Assembly: GCF_000495795.1 (NCBI RefSeq)
Contig: NZ_AWGD01000032.1
Span: 158,418 to 222,417 of the forward strand
Reading direction: 5' to 3'
DNA length: 64,000 nt
Source: Asticcacaulis sp. AC460
GTDB taxonomy: Bacteria; Pseudomonadota; Alphaproteobacteria; Caulobacterales; Caulobacteraceae
Shown: positions 8,884 through 17,060 of the stretch, piece by piece
Layout of the letters: each line of letters starts with the position of its first letter
Position numbering within the stretch: the first letter of the stretch is position 1
Notes under the pieces: model-generated
Seen by the model: only the letters and a program-made list of their open reading frames with translations
What the model was told of the DNA's origin: nothing
Database searches by the model: none
Position numbers and translations under genes: made by a program

Positions 8884-9575
8884 AGCTCGGCACTCGGATT
8901 GATCGGTTTGGCGTTCTTCTGTTCAGAGAGAAGCCAGGAAAAGACGACGACGCCGACAATTGCCCCGACGCATTGTGCGGCAATGAACAGTGGTACGGAA
9001 TGGGGTGCGATGCCGGCGAAGGTGTTCGACAGGCTGCGGGCAAAGGTAACGGCCGGGTTGGCGAAGGAGGTCGACGCGGTAAACCAATAGGCGGACGTGA
9101 TATAAAGCCCGACGGCGATCGGCGTGAAGTCCGGCTTGAATTTGATGCAGCCGAAGATCGTGGCCATTAGGCCGAACGTCGCAACACCTTCAGAAAAGGC
9201 CAGCGCAGGTCCATCTCGGAGTTTCAACGAGACCTGCATGATCGCCTGACCGAACATCTCGTGGGCGGCGTAGACACCGGCGACGGCCCCAGCAACCTGG
9301 GCGAGGATATAGGCCAGCGCGAGGAAGACACCGATGTCGCGGCGGGCAGCAAAAGCCAGCGTGACGACCGGGTTGAAATGGGCGCCGGAGATGGGTCCGA
9401 AAATAGTGATCAGCACGACAAGGCCGGCGCCGGTGGCAATCGTATTGCCTAGAAGCGCTATGGCCGTGTTGCCGCCAGCCAAGGTCTCCCCCATTATGCC
9501 GGAACCGATGACAATCGCCAACAGCAGAGCCGTGCCGAGAAATTCGGCGAACAGTTTACGAGAGGTAGAAAACAT
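8880..9575 (-). CDS. aqpS: Aquaglyceroporin-like arsenite channel, AqpS type
   Basis: A 231-residue MIP-family channel with six hydrophobic helices. The first signature loop reads GAHFNPVVTLA (NPV in place of NPA) and the second FANPAVTFARS (standard NPA). In rhizobial ars operons a channel of this kind replaces an ArsB/Acr3 pump: As(III) made by ArsC leaves down its gradient. No arsB or acr3 gene is present in this cluster, which supports that role. It overlaps both neighbours (1 base with the upstream arsC, 4 bases with the downstream arsC). Confidence 0.88.
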   Translation of the reverse strand: MFSTSRKLFAEFLGTALLLAIVIGSGIMGETLAGGNTAIALLGNTIATGAGLVVLITIFGPISGAHFNPVVTLAFAARRDIGVFLALAYILAQVAGAVAGVYAAHEMFGQAIMQVSLKLRDGPALAFSEGVATFGLMATIFGCIKFKPDFTPIAVGLYITSAYWFTASTSFANPAVTFARSLSNTFAGIAPHSVPLFIAAQCVGAIVGVVVFSWLLSEQKNAKPINPSAEL

Positions 9576-10081
9576 TAGGCTTGGTCCTTGCCGATATCGG
9601 AAAGCTTTGCTTGCAACGACAGCCTGTCGAGACTTTTGATCGGCAACATCATGAAGACAGATATGCGGTTCCGCAGGACCTTGAAAGCGTCTGCAAAGGC
9701 AAGTTTGATCTCCGCGTCAGTGCCTGACGCCGTAGCCGGGTCGGGCAGGCCCCAATGGGCTGTGATCGGCTGGCCTGGCCACACAGGACAGACTTCGCCT
9801 GCTGCATTGTCGCAAACGGTTATGATGAAATCGAGCTTCGGCGCGCTTGGGCCCGCAAACTCGTCCCAGCTTTTTGAACGAAGATCATCCGTTGGAATAT
9901 TAAGGCTGTCGAGCATATTGAGTGCATAGGGGTTGACTTCACCGCGCGGCTGCGACCCTGCGGAATAGGCTTTGAAGCGTCCCTGCCCGATCTGGTTCAA
10001 AATGGCTTCGGCCAGAATCGACCTGGCTGAATTGCCCGTGCAGACAAAGAGGACATTATAAATAAGGGCTGTCGCTTCCAT
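9575..10081 (-). CDS. arsC: Arsenate reductase, LMW-phosphatase type (first copy in the operon)
   Basis: A 168-residue enzyme with P-loop CTGNSARS near residue 14 and the redox pair in ITVCDNAAGEVCPVWPG. It is similar along its length to the 7216-7728 copy but clearly diverged, so this is not a recent duplication. The ATG overlaps the stop of the preceding 46-residue ORF (TAATG), which points to translational coupling. It is the first enzyme gene after arsR. Confidence 0.88.
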   Translation of the reverse strand: MEATALIYNVLFVCTGNSARSILAEAILNQIGQGRFKAYSAGSQPRGEVNPYALNMLDSLNIPTDDLRSKSWDEFAGPSAPKLDFIITVCDNAAGEVCPVWPGQPITAHWGLPDPATASGTDAEIKLAFADAFKVLRNRISVFMMLPIKSLDRLSLQAKLSDIGKDQA

Positions 10082-10221
10082 TAGTGCTGAATATCCATTG
10101 TCCAGTAGATCTCGACCTGGACCTTCAATTTATCCGGCAGGGGAACATCATCGGGGCTGAGCGCGGATTGCTGCCACTCCCCCAAGACCAGCAGTCGACG
10201 TTTTGAGACCTCTGAACGCAT
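10081..10221 (-). CDS. 46-residue protein between arsR and arsC, unknown
   Basis: A short basic/acidic protein, not recognised. The ATG at 10221 has an ideal ribosome-binding site (GGAGG, 5-base gap), which is better than the other starts in this frame. The stop TAA overlaps the ATG of the next arsC as TAATG. It contains no cysteine, so direct arsenite binding is unlikely. It begins 53 bases after the arsR stop on the same strand. The good start signal and the coupling argue for real translation; a function as a coupling leader for arsC is as likely as a functional protein. Confidence 0.5.
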   Translation of the reverse strand: MRSEVSKRRLLVLGEWQQSALSPDDVPLPDKLKVQVEIYWTMDIQH

Positions 10222-10274
10222 TTTACCCTCCATCGTCGCACCAAACACTTTCGGCTTGATCGCTGGTTTTAAAC

Positions 10275-10607
10275 TCAGCAGGCGCAGGCAATTTCTTCTA
10301 TGATCGGCTGGCACATCTCTTTGCGGCCGCCGCAGCAGTCTTCCATCAGGAACTGAAGCAGCACCCTCACCCCGTCCATATCGGCAAAATATCGGATCGA
10401 GCGCCCCTCACGGAGGTTGCGGATCAAGCCGGCGTGGGTCAGCACGGATAAATTGGCAGACATGGTGTTTTGCTTGACGCCAAGCGCGTCGCCGATTTCC
10501 CCGGCCAACATACCTTCCGGTCCGACCTTAATCAGCAGGCGGAACACATCAAGGCGTGTTTCTTGACTAAGCGCAGCAAAGGCATCGAGGGATTGCTTCT
10601 TTTCCAT
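10275..10607 (-). CDS. arsR: ArsR-family arsenite-responsive repressor
   Basis: A 110-residue winged-helix repressor. The recognition region reads VKQNTMSANLSVLTHAGLI and the beta-wing LREGRSIRYF. The C-terminus is cysteine-rich: EDCCGG, then MCQ, then ACAC. Adjacent C-terminal cysteines form the As(III) site in one of the known ArsR subclasses (AfArsR type) instead of the helix-3 CVC site of R773 ArsR, and no CVC is present here. No Shine-Dalgarno site precedes the ATG; the overlapping promoter suggests a leaderless message. It heads the arsenic-reductase part of the operon. Confidence 0.9.
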   Translation of the reverse strand: MEKKQSLDAFAALSQETRLDVFRLLIKVGPEGMLAGEIGDALGVKQNTMSANLSVLTHAGLIRNLREGRSIRYFADMDGVRVLLQFLMEDCCGGRKEMCQPIIEEIACAC

Positions 10608-10642
10608 ACATCGCGATTACATGATATATGGATGTATTGCAA
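10606..10642 (-). promoter_or_regulatory. arsR promoter overlapping a dyad operator
   Basis: On the minus strand a TTGCAA -35 (10642-10637), a 17-base spacer and TAATCG -10 (10619-10614) would start transcription at about 10607, the A of the arsR ATG. An inverted repeat, ATACATC at 10606-10612 and GATGTAT at 10631-10637, with an 18-base centre, covers this promoter and fits ArsR autorepression. The element lies in the 48-base gap between arsO and arsR. Confidence 0.5.
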
Positions 10643-10655
10643 GGCAAAATGCCCT

Positions 10656-11711
10656 TCAGGCATTCGATGCCGCGAGCGCCTGGACTATTTCTGGAACCAT
10701 ATGCCTGGCGATCCGCCCGGCACCGATCAAGGTTGCGGCGGCTGCCCCAACCCAGTTACCGTAACCGGTGAGCCAAAGGCCGGGCATTTTCACCGCCTGC
10801 TGACCCGTCAATTCTACACGGCCATCGGCTCCAATGACGTTCAGTGGCGCAAGATGGCCGAGGTTTGGCCCAAATCCGGTGCACCATATGACCGCATCAA
10901 CGGCGGTTTCGCTGCCATCCGCCCAAACGACACCATCCGGTGTAAACCGTGTGAAAGGTCTGACGGTCGTCAGCACACCCCTCGCCCGGGCTTCGCGGAC
11001 GGGTGGAACCATCACGATATCGCCCAGACCGCCTTGTGGCATGGTGAGGTCCTTGCCCAATATTCGTGCCGAGGCGCGTTCAAAAAGCACCCTGCCGTCG
11101 ACATCGTCGGGCAGGAACAACGGATCGTGGAGGGTCACCCATTTGGCATCGGCGACTTGAGACACCTCCGCCAGGATTTGTGCCCCTGAATTGCCGCCGC
11201 CTATGACGAGCACCCTCTGGCCCACAAACGGATCTGAGTTGCGATAAGAGGCAGAGTGGACCTGCAAGCCGGAATACAGGTTTCGTCCTACGTAGGCTGG
11301 AATGAACGGACGCGACCATGTTCCCGTCGCACTGACGACAGCACGTGCAGTGTACTGTGCGCGATCACTTTCTACCGAAAATCCTTGAGCCACCTTACGC
11401 ACCGCGGTCACGCGCTCCGGGCGCTTGATCGGCAGCGTGTACCTGGCCTCGTACTTGGTCAGGTAGTCCAAAACCTCGTCTCGTGTCGGAAATCCGGTGC
11501 CGTTACTCGGCGGCATCGGCCAGCCTGGCAACGAACTGTAACCCGCCGGTGAAAACAGATTCAAGGAATTCCACGTGTGGCGCCAAGCGCCACCTGCCAG
11601 AGTTTCGGCATCTAGGATCAGATAGCTGAGGCCCGTGCGACGAAGGTAGTAACCTGTCGCGAGGCCGGCTTGTCCGCCGCCAATAACGATAATGTCGTAT
11701 TGCTCCGACAT
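10656..11711 (-). CDS. arsO: ArsO-like FAD/NADPH flavoprotein monooxygenase
   Basis: A 351-residue flavin monooxygenase-like protein from the ATG at 11711 (the frame is open to 11798, but the FAD fold starts directly after this ATG). The FAD motif is [19 protein letters not shown], the NADPH motif is [17 protein letters not shown], and the C-terminal motif is [16 protein letters not shown]. Proteins of this kind recur in ars operons as ArsO, a putative monooxygenase without an agreed substrate. It is the first gene of the cluster and is separated from arsR by the arsR promoter, so it may be transcribed from its own upstream start. Confidence 0.75.
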   Translation of the reverse strand: MSEQYDIIVIGGGQAGLATGYYLRRTGLSYLILDAETLAGGAWRHTWNSLNLFSPAGYSSLPGWPMPPSNGTGFPTRDEVLDYLTKYEARYTLPIKRPERVTAVRKVAQGFSVESDRAQYTARAVVSATGTWSRPFIPAYVGRNLYSGLQVHSASYRNSDPFVGQRVLVIGGGNSGAQILAEVSQVADAKWVTLHDPLFLPDDVDGRVLFERASARILGKDLTMPQGGLGDIVMVPPVREARARGVLTTVRPFTRFTPDGVVWADGSETAVDAVIWCTGFGPNLGHLAPLNVIGADGRVELTGQQAVKMPGLWLTGYGNWVGAAAATLIGAGRIARHMVPEIVQALAASNA

Positions 11712-11926
11712 GGGCGCGTACCTTTGATTTGATGGAAGGATTCTCGGCTCAATTGGAGAACAAGTGGCAACTATCGCAGCCCACTCATCAAACAACAATG
11801 CGGCAATTCAGCCATGCGCCATTTGCCATTTTTTGTAGTTGCCGAGCCAATTTGGAGGTTTGCGCCCCCTCCCCTCCAGTAAGGTCAAGCTATAACAAAT
11901 TTCCCAGAGTGTTTATTATGCGTCTT

Positions 11927-11955
11927 TTGACAAGCCCCTGACTCTCCTATAGAAT
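11927..11955 (+). promoter_or_regulatory. Candidate sigma70 promoter facing the Avs-like gene
   Basis: TTGACA at 11927-11932, 17-base spacer, TAGAAT at 11950-11955 on the plus strand. It would start a transcript near 11962 that runs through the structured element at 12186-12317 and into the large gene at 12460. In the rest of 11712-12459 I see no gene; there is a short CCTGC-type tandem repeat at about 12095-12112. Confidence 0.35.
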
Positions 11956-12185
11956 CTGGTGATCTTAAGCTCTGGGAGCAGCAAAGTGGCCAGCGATAAC
12001 CGAACGTGCAGATTTGTAGCATAAGCGGACAAAGGGAGAACTTAATCTAAGCGACGACCTCGTCGTCAAGGGCCTTTCCCACGAGCGCTGAACTCCTGCC
12101 CTGCCCTGCCCTGGCTTGCGCGTCGGTCGAGCGAAGTTTGCTCGAAAGTTGATCGATTGCTGTCATTCACCTCCCCGCTGACTAG

Positions 12186-12317
12186 TGCTTAGCCGGGGCC
12201 TGGACTACGTCACAGGCTCCCCGACCGAATTGGTCAAGGAGGTTTTGCCGGATCAGCCGGCATCAAACTGCTACGGATAGGGGTTTTCTAACACCCCAGA
12301 ACCGCGCGTACGGTTCC
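12186..12317 (+). ncRNA. Candidate structured RNA, copy 1 (unknown family)
   Basis: Five hairpins in order: P1 12194-12223 (GGGG-CCTG with CAGG-CT-CCCC), P2 12223-12235 (GACC/GGTC), an unpaired AAGGAGGTTTT, P3 12247-12261 (GCCGG/CCGGC), P4 12280-12297 (GGGG/CCCC with TTTCTA in the loop) and P5 12299-12316 (GAACCG, loop CGCGTA, CGGTTC). The same order of hairpins and linkers recurs on the minus strand at 33313-33445 with base-pair-preserving changes. The strand is inferred from the promoter at 11927 and the gene at 12460; the opposite strand would fold into the same hairpins. I do not recognise the family. Confidence 0.6.
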
Positions 12318-12459
12318 AAAAAGCAATGTAATTCAAACGGTAGATTGATCCATTGCCAATTTATGATCAAAGTAGAAAATCTGCTTTGGGTTGCGATTCA
12401 ATACCACGCCGGCCGCGTCCGTTGACGCGATGTGGCATTGCTAAAATAAGGGCTCTGAC

Positions 12460-15400
12460 GTGCAAGAGGACGATACCGGCGGTGCGAACCCATCCTACCG
12501 CGGCTACGATTACCAGAAGTTGGTCACGGTCTGGATCGCCCTGGAACTAATGTGGGGCGATGGCGCGACGACACAGGAAATCATTGTCGAACCTGCATCG
12601 CACGACGACGTAAAGGCACGCCTGGACGTACCGGCCGAGGACGCAGACGCGCACATCAACATCGGCAGCGTGGAGCTTCACGTCCAGATCAAATTCAAGG
12701 GGGCTGGCCATTGGAGCGCAAAGGAGTTTGCGGCCGTCGTCAACGACAAGGAAAAGGCCGGCTCGCGCGGTCCGGCAGTGCGGGAGCGTGCGAAATCACT
12801 TCTTTTGAAAAATCCCAACCGGCGCTATCTGTTTATAACAAACACGAGCGTCGATGCCGCCTTGGCCGCTGGCCGTGTAGCCACGCCCGCCGGGCGCCCG
12901 TTGCCAACCTTCCTCCCCACCAGTCTCAATCTCAGAAATGACGCCGATAAATCGTCGCTTGCAGGCCGGTTCGCAATTATCGAACTGCTTACGCCAACAG
13001 AGGTGCTAACCCGCATTGGCAAACTCCTTACGCACCAACTCCACTTGCCCTCCCACAAGATCGGCGAAGCTGTCGAGCGTCTCAAAAAATTGGTGGAGGA
13101 CCGGTTTCTTGAAGTTCCCGACCCTCTGCGAAAGACAGACATTGCCAAGGTGGTCGAAGGCCTTGGTGGCCTGCCTCATCCTGATGCGGACCTAGCTCAC
13201 TATATTCAACCGAAATCTCGCGAAGATGTGGACCGCGCTTTAGCAAGCTACAATTCCGTGCTTTTGATTGGCCCGTCCGGCTACGGAAAGTCGTTGACGG
13301 CGAAAAGCCTCGCATATGATCGCCGCATCGCCACGCCGCCATTCGAAGTTATCCGTGAGACAAGCGGCATTGCAGCGATCGAGGAAGCTCTCGCGAAAGC
13401 TGGAAGATTTTTCTTCTATCTCGACGATCCCTGGGGGCAAACCGGATTAAATCGTGAGGAAGCTGCGCGCTGGACAAGGCACCTGCCGGCTCTCCTCCGA
13501 AAAGCGTCGCCGGACAAGCAATTTGTCATCACCTCTAGAACGGAGGTGTTCCGTCTTGCCATGGATGGCAACCCTGCACCCATTTGGACCGACATCTCTG
13601 TGACTATTGATGACGAGGCCTATGACGAGCGGACTAGACGGGAAATTCTTGAGGGAAAGCTTTTGGATGCAGCCAGCTGGCAACGTGACCTTGCTCGCGA
13701 ACACGAAGTGCGAGTTCTGGACACACTGCGCAGCCCCATGGAGCTGGATGGGTTCACCCGACAACTCAAACTCTTAGCTCGCCCTGAATTCGCCGACGTC
13801 AGTCAGCTAATCGATCGCGCGCAAACAGAAGGCCGTAAGCAAGTCGTTTCTGACCAGGTTCGTGGGTTTGGAGACCCAGGTTTGCGTGGTGCAGCAGTGC
13901 TATGGGCATTGATGCGCTTTTCCAGAGATGTGGCCCCTGGAAGACTCCGCTCGCTCCGTCGCGCAATCGAGCGCGTCGGCTTGCCGGACATCCACTTGGA
14001 TGAGTTGGCCGCCTACATGGCACCAACTCAGTTCACAAGCCGCGAGGATGGGAGCTACAATGCGCATGGCAAGGTAATCGAAGCCCTTGAAGCCTTGCTG
14101 AATAATTCTCCCCGGATCGTCGAAAATACCTTCAACGCCGCAGCTCGCGCGATACTGAACTTGATCGGTTCGGGAGCAGAATGGCACGATGAGTTGTATC
14201 GCTTGGTGTCAGGAGCCAAGGCTTTGGAGCACAGTGGCGTTGAACTGGACGCCGACGTCCTCGACACGATAGACAAATTGCTTATCCACGCACTTTTCAT
14301 TCCCGATCTTACACCCGCGCAGTTTCGCAAGGCTTGGCAAGCCGCGAATTGGCACAACAGCGGGAGATCCGCGCTGGGCCGTTTAGTGCACTGGTTGGAA
14401 CGTGGAGCACCAAAAAAAGATAAGAAAGGGGGATTCGCTGATCTCGGCTGGCGGCCACCGCCGGTCTCCGACTCTGACCGAAGCGACATCCTAGCGGCTG
14501 ACCCCGACGGCAAATTGCTCAAAGGCTTCGTGGCCCATGTCCTGCCCGCTAGTTCTCAGGACTATGATGCCGAGCAATTTCTCCCGTGGTTAAAACCCTT
14601 CGGCGTCGACCTGATGGAAGCCTTTCTGGAGGCCGGCAACGAAGTTGCCAATACGCCGACCTTTATTATGAGCGCCGACACGATTTCCCAAGGAGCACTG
14701 ATATGGGAAAGCACCCCTTATCAACAGGTCTGGACGCAATTCGAAGAACTTGAAAGCGCCGTTGACATTGTGCTCACCGCCAACCGGGAGAACCGTCGAA
14801 AAGCGTTGCAAGGGGAGCTTGATTTTGCGGTGCAGCTTCGCATCTTGGACGAAAACGATGAGGCTGGCCCTGCCCCAAGGCACTTCGGCAAGGGTTATGT
14901 TCGGGGAAGACGGCAGCGAGAAGGTTTTGAGTGGGTCAAAACCCACGTTAGGCCTGACGAAATCATCCCCCTCTGGGCCGAGGTGATGAAGACAGATTCC
15001 AACACTATTCAACCGCCAGAACTGGAGGCATTTTTTGAGTGCGCGGGCAACGATGAGGATTTGCACGCAATAGGTATCCAGGTGATTGGTGATCGGCGTT
15101 TGGCTTTTGCCAAGGACCGAGTCATTGCTGCATTGACATCTGGCGGTCCTGGCGTCCAGGAAGCGGCCTTGAGAGCGTTGAATTGGCTGGAGCGGGACGA
15201 AGATCAATCCGACGCCACTCTTTTTGAGCTATTTCCGACCCTCGACTTGATCAAGGCTGCAACCTTGGCCCCCTTAATCGCTGGTCAGCCAATTGGACCT
15301 ACGAAGAGGGCGGCGTGCGCTAGGAAAATCGTTGAGGCAGCTTCGGCCGACGCGCGAGCAGCCGTTGCGCTTGCACTTGCGAACTACCTTGAACTACCCA

Positions 15401-16674
15401 ATGAGCAGACGCTTGAAGCCTTTCGTCTGCTGCCGCCATCGGTCGCCCAGAATTTGATCGCTAACGGCCCGCGACGGCTCGCGCGTCTAATGCTGATTGT
15501 TTCGGCGGCCGAAGGTCAAGATGTCCGAGAGACGGCCGGCAACTGGCTCGCTTCGGACAACGTCCAAGACTCGACAGCGGCGATGAAGGCATTGTCATTC
15601 GTTCAAGGCCCTGAGGCCCGATCGATGATCGCCGGCGCGATGAAACATCCAGACTACGAGGTACGGCGCGAAGCCCTGGAATATCTTGCTCCGCAAGCTG
15701 ATAGCCCAGAGGTTGCGGAAATTTTGAACTTGGCAAATGACGTCAGCGCTCTTGTACGGGAAAAGTTGGCCGAGACGATAGGCCAACGGCATTGGCCGGA
15801 AGGCCTCCCCATTTTAATTTCCTTGCTTGGCGATACGCGAGACTATTCGCGGCATCCGGAACACCAAATCCGCAACGAGCCAAAGTTCGCCGTTGCGCAA
15901 GCCGCTGCGACCGCCCTGGGAAAATTTGACGCGCTGCCGCCCGAGATGGTCGATCATGTGATTCAATTTTTGAAGAGAAGGGCGAGTTCATCAGAAGATG
16001 TCGAGGTGCATACTCGCCTCACGCGCCTACTTGAAAATTTTGATCATGTCGAAGTTTGGCCGGTACTTAAGGGTCTATTGCAAGATGACCGGGTGGTCGG
16101 CGGCAAGGGCGAAAACCTGTATCCCGCCCGTTATGCAGCAGCTTGGACCATCATCAAAAGACTTCCCCTGCATCCAGCTGAATTTGAGAATGCTCCCTGG
16201 CTAGAATTGGAGGTCGCCGCCGATCACATCGATCCTCAACTTGCAGGTCCCGCGCTTTGTGCGCTCGGTATCCTATTGGCAAATGAAAGTAGTGGGTCCG
16301 CGCTCGCGGCCCTCCGCGGTTCAAACCGATCTGAAATCAGAACGGCGCTAGCGTTACTGATGTTCAACAAAAAAGCCGAAGCCAAAGCCTTTGCAGTTCG
16401 ATACAGCCTGCTGCCCGCCGAACACCCGCTTTGGATAGACGAACCAGACCTTTCGGACACGCAAACGAAACTTGAGCGGTGGCCGATGGCGGAAGCAGGA
16501 CGCAACTGGCTCCTCTTTTCTGGATCCGAAGACGACGTAGTCCCGCTTTTGCAATGGATTGCGAGAGGTCGAACCGGTCTTGATATAGGTGACAAAGACT
16601 TTGATCCAGACGACGTAAAGAGGCAGGAGACGATACCGATAATAACAACGTCCGAAATGTTCGGGCTGGAATAG
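12460..16674 (+). CDS. Avs-like STAND NTPase with N-terminal nuclease domain
   Basis: A 1404-residue protein with a GTG start and AAGGG upstream. Residues 1-about 230 resemble the Cap4-type dsDNA nuclease domain: YRGYDYQ, then VEPASHDDV near 43-51 and LHVQIKFKG near 73-81 (E/D...QxK core). A STAND NTPase follows: Walker A LLIGPSGYGKS near 270, Walker B FFFYLDDPWG near 317, and VITSRTE near 355. The DD-P-W-G box resembles the nSTAND3 group. From about residue 850 onward there are HEAT-like helical repeats (for example YEVRREALEYLAP), a likely ligand sensor. Antiviral STAND proteins (Avs) bind phage proteins, oligomerise and cut DNA; that role here is inferred from domain order. It stands alone, with no partner gene. 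Confidence 0.8.
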   Translation: MQEDDTGGANPSYRGYDYQKLVTVWIALELMWGDGATTQEIIVEPASHDDVKARLDVPAEDADAHINIGSVELHVQIKFKGAGHWSAKEFAAVVNDKEKAGSRGPAVRERAKSLLLKNPNRRYLFITNTSVDAALAAGRVATPAGRPLPTFLPTSLNLRNDADKSSLAGRFAIIELLTPTEVLTRIGKLLTHQLHLPSHKIGEAVERLKKLVEDRFLEVPDPLRKTDIAKVVEGLGGLPHPDADLAHYIQPKSREDVDRALASYNSVLLIGPSGYGKSLTAKSLAYDRRIATPPFEVIRETSGIAAIEEALAKAGRFFFYLDDPWGQTGLNREEAARWTRHLPALLRKASPDKQFVITSRTEVFRLAMDGNPAPIWTDISVTIDDEAYDERTRREILEGKLLDAASWQRDLAREHEVRVLDTLRSPMELDGFTRQLKLLARPEFADVSQLIDRAQTEGRKQVVSDQVRGFGDPGLRGAAVLWALMRFSRDVAPGRLRSLRRAIERVGLPDIHLDELAAYMAPTQFTSREDGSYNAHGKVIEALEALLNNSPRIVENTFNAAARAILNLIGSGAEWHDELYRLVSGAKALEHSGVELDADVLDTIDKLLIHALFIPDLTPAQFRKAWQAANWHNSGRSALGRLVHWLERGAPKKDKKGGFADLGWRPPPVSDSDRSDILAADPDGKLLKGFVAHVLPASSQDYDAEQFLPWLKPFGVDLMEAFLEAGNEVANTPTFIMSADTISQGALIWESTPYQQVWTQFEELESAVDIVLTANRENRRKALQGELDFAVQLRILDENDEAGPAPRHFGKGYVRGRRQREGFEWVKTHVRPDEIIPLWAEVMKTDSNTIQPPELEAFFECAGNDEDLHAIGIQVIGDRRLAFAKDRVIAALTSGGPGVQEAALRALNWLERDEDQSDATLFELFPTLDLIKAATLAPLIAGQPIGPTKRAACARKIVEAASADARAAVALALANYLELPNEQTLEAFRLLPPSVAQNLIANGPRRLARLMLIVSAAEGQDVRETAGNWLASDNVQDSTAAMKALSFVQGPEARSMIAGAMKHPDYEVRREALEYLAPQADSPEVAEILNLANDVSALVREKLAETIGQRHWPEGLPILISLLGDTRDYSRHPEHQIRNEPKFAVAQAAATALGKFDALPPEMVDHVIQFLKRRASSSEDVEVHTRLTRLLENFDHVEVWPVLKGLLQDDRVVGGKGENLYPARYAAAWTIIKRLPLHPAEFENAPWLELEVAADHIDPQLAGPALCALGILLANESSGSALAALRGSNRSEIRTALALLMFNKKAEAKAFAVRYSLLPAEHPLWIDEPDLSDTQTKLERWPMAEAGRNWLLFSGSEDDVVPLLQWIARGRTGLDIGDKDFDPDDVKRQETIPIITTSEMFGLE

Positions 16675-17060
16675 CGGGGTGTCAAGACGCGACTTCATGT
16701 TGTCGTGGGACGTCACCGAGCCTTTAGTCGACATTCTGAATCCGGGAGATCGGTCAAGAGAACAGCCACATTTTCAACGCTTTGCCATCACCGATTAGAG
16801 ATAAAGGAGCGGAAAGGTGTTATTCCACTCCGACCTCAAGAATACCGGCCACCGGCTTCAGGAAAATGCGGTATCTAAAGGCGTTACAGAAGACCGCACT
16901 CGATCACCGGCCAATTTAGCTCAGATCCTTCTTACGCCAAGGGCGGCACACAGAAGACTTTAGGCGTGCCAAGGCCCCCTACGCGTCAGAAACCGACCGC
17001 CGAAAGAACGAGTCCGCCTCTCTAGCGTAACTTTTGCTCTGTCGCGAGTTCGACACGCCT
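16675..17060. other. Intergenic, nothing recognised
   Basis: A 386-base gap between the convergent ends of the Avs-like gene and the HNH nuclease gene. I see no credible gene, no strong hairpin with a U-tract and no repeat. Confidence 0.5.

Noticed and set aside
11927..11955. Ribosomal or tRNA promoter
   Set aside because: No RNA gene follows; only the candidate structured element and the Avs-like gene lie downstream.
12095..12112. CCTGC-type tandem repeat
   Set aside because: Only three short units; no sign of a CRISPR, phase-variable gene or iteron array.
12186..12317. Retron or group II intron RNA
   Set aside because: No reverse transcriptase gene anywhere in the window, and the hairpin order does not match the known retron or intron domain V patterns I can recall.
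12186..12317. Ordinary Rho-independent terminators
   Set aside because: None of the five hairpins is followed by a U-tract, and their order and loops are conserved in two places, unlike chance terminators.
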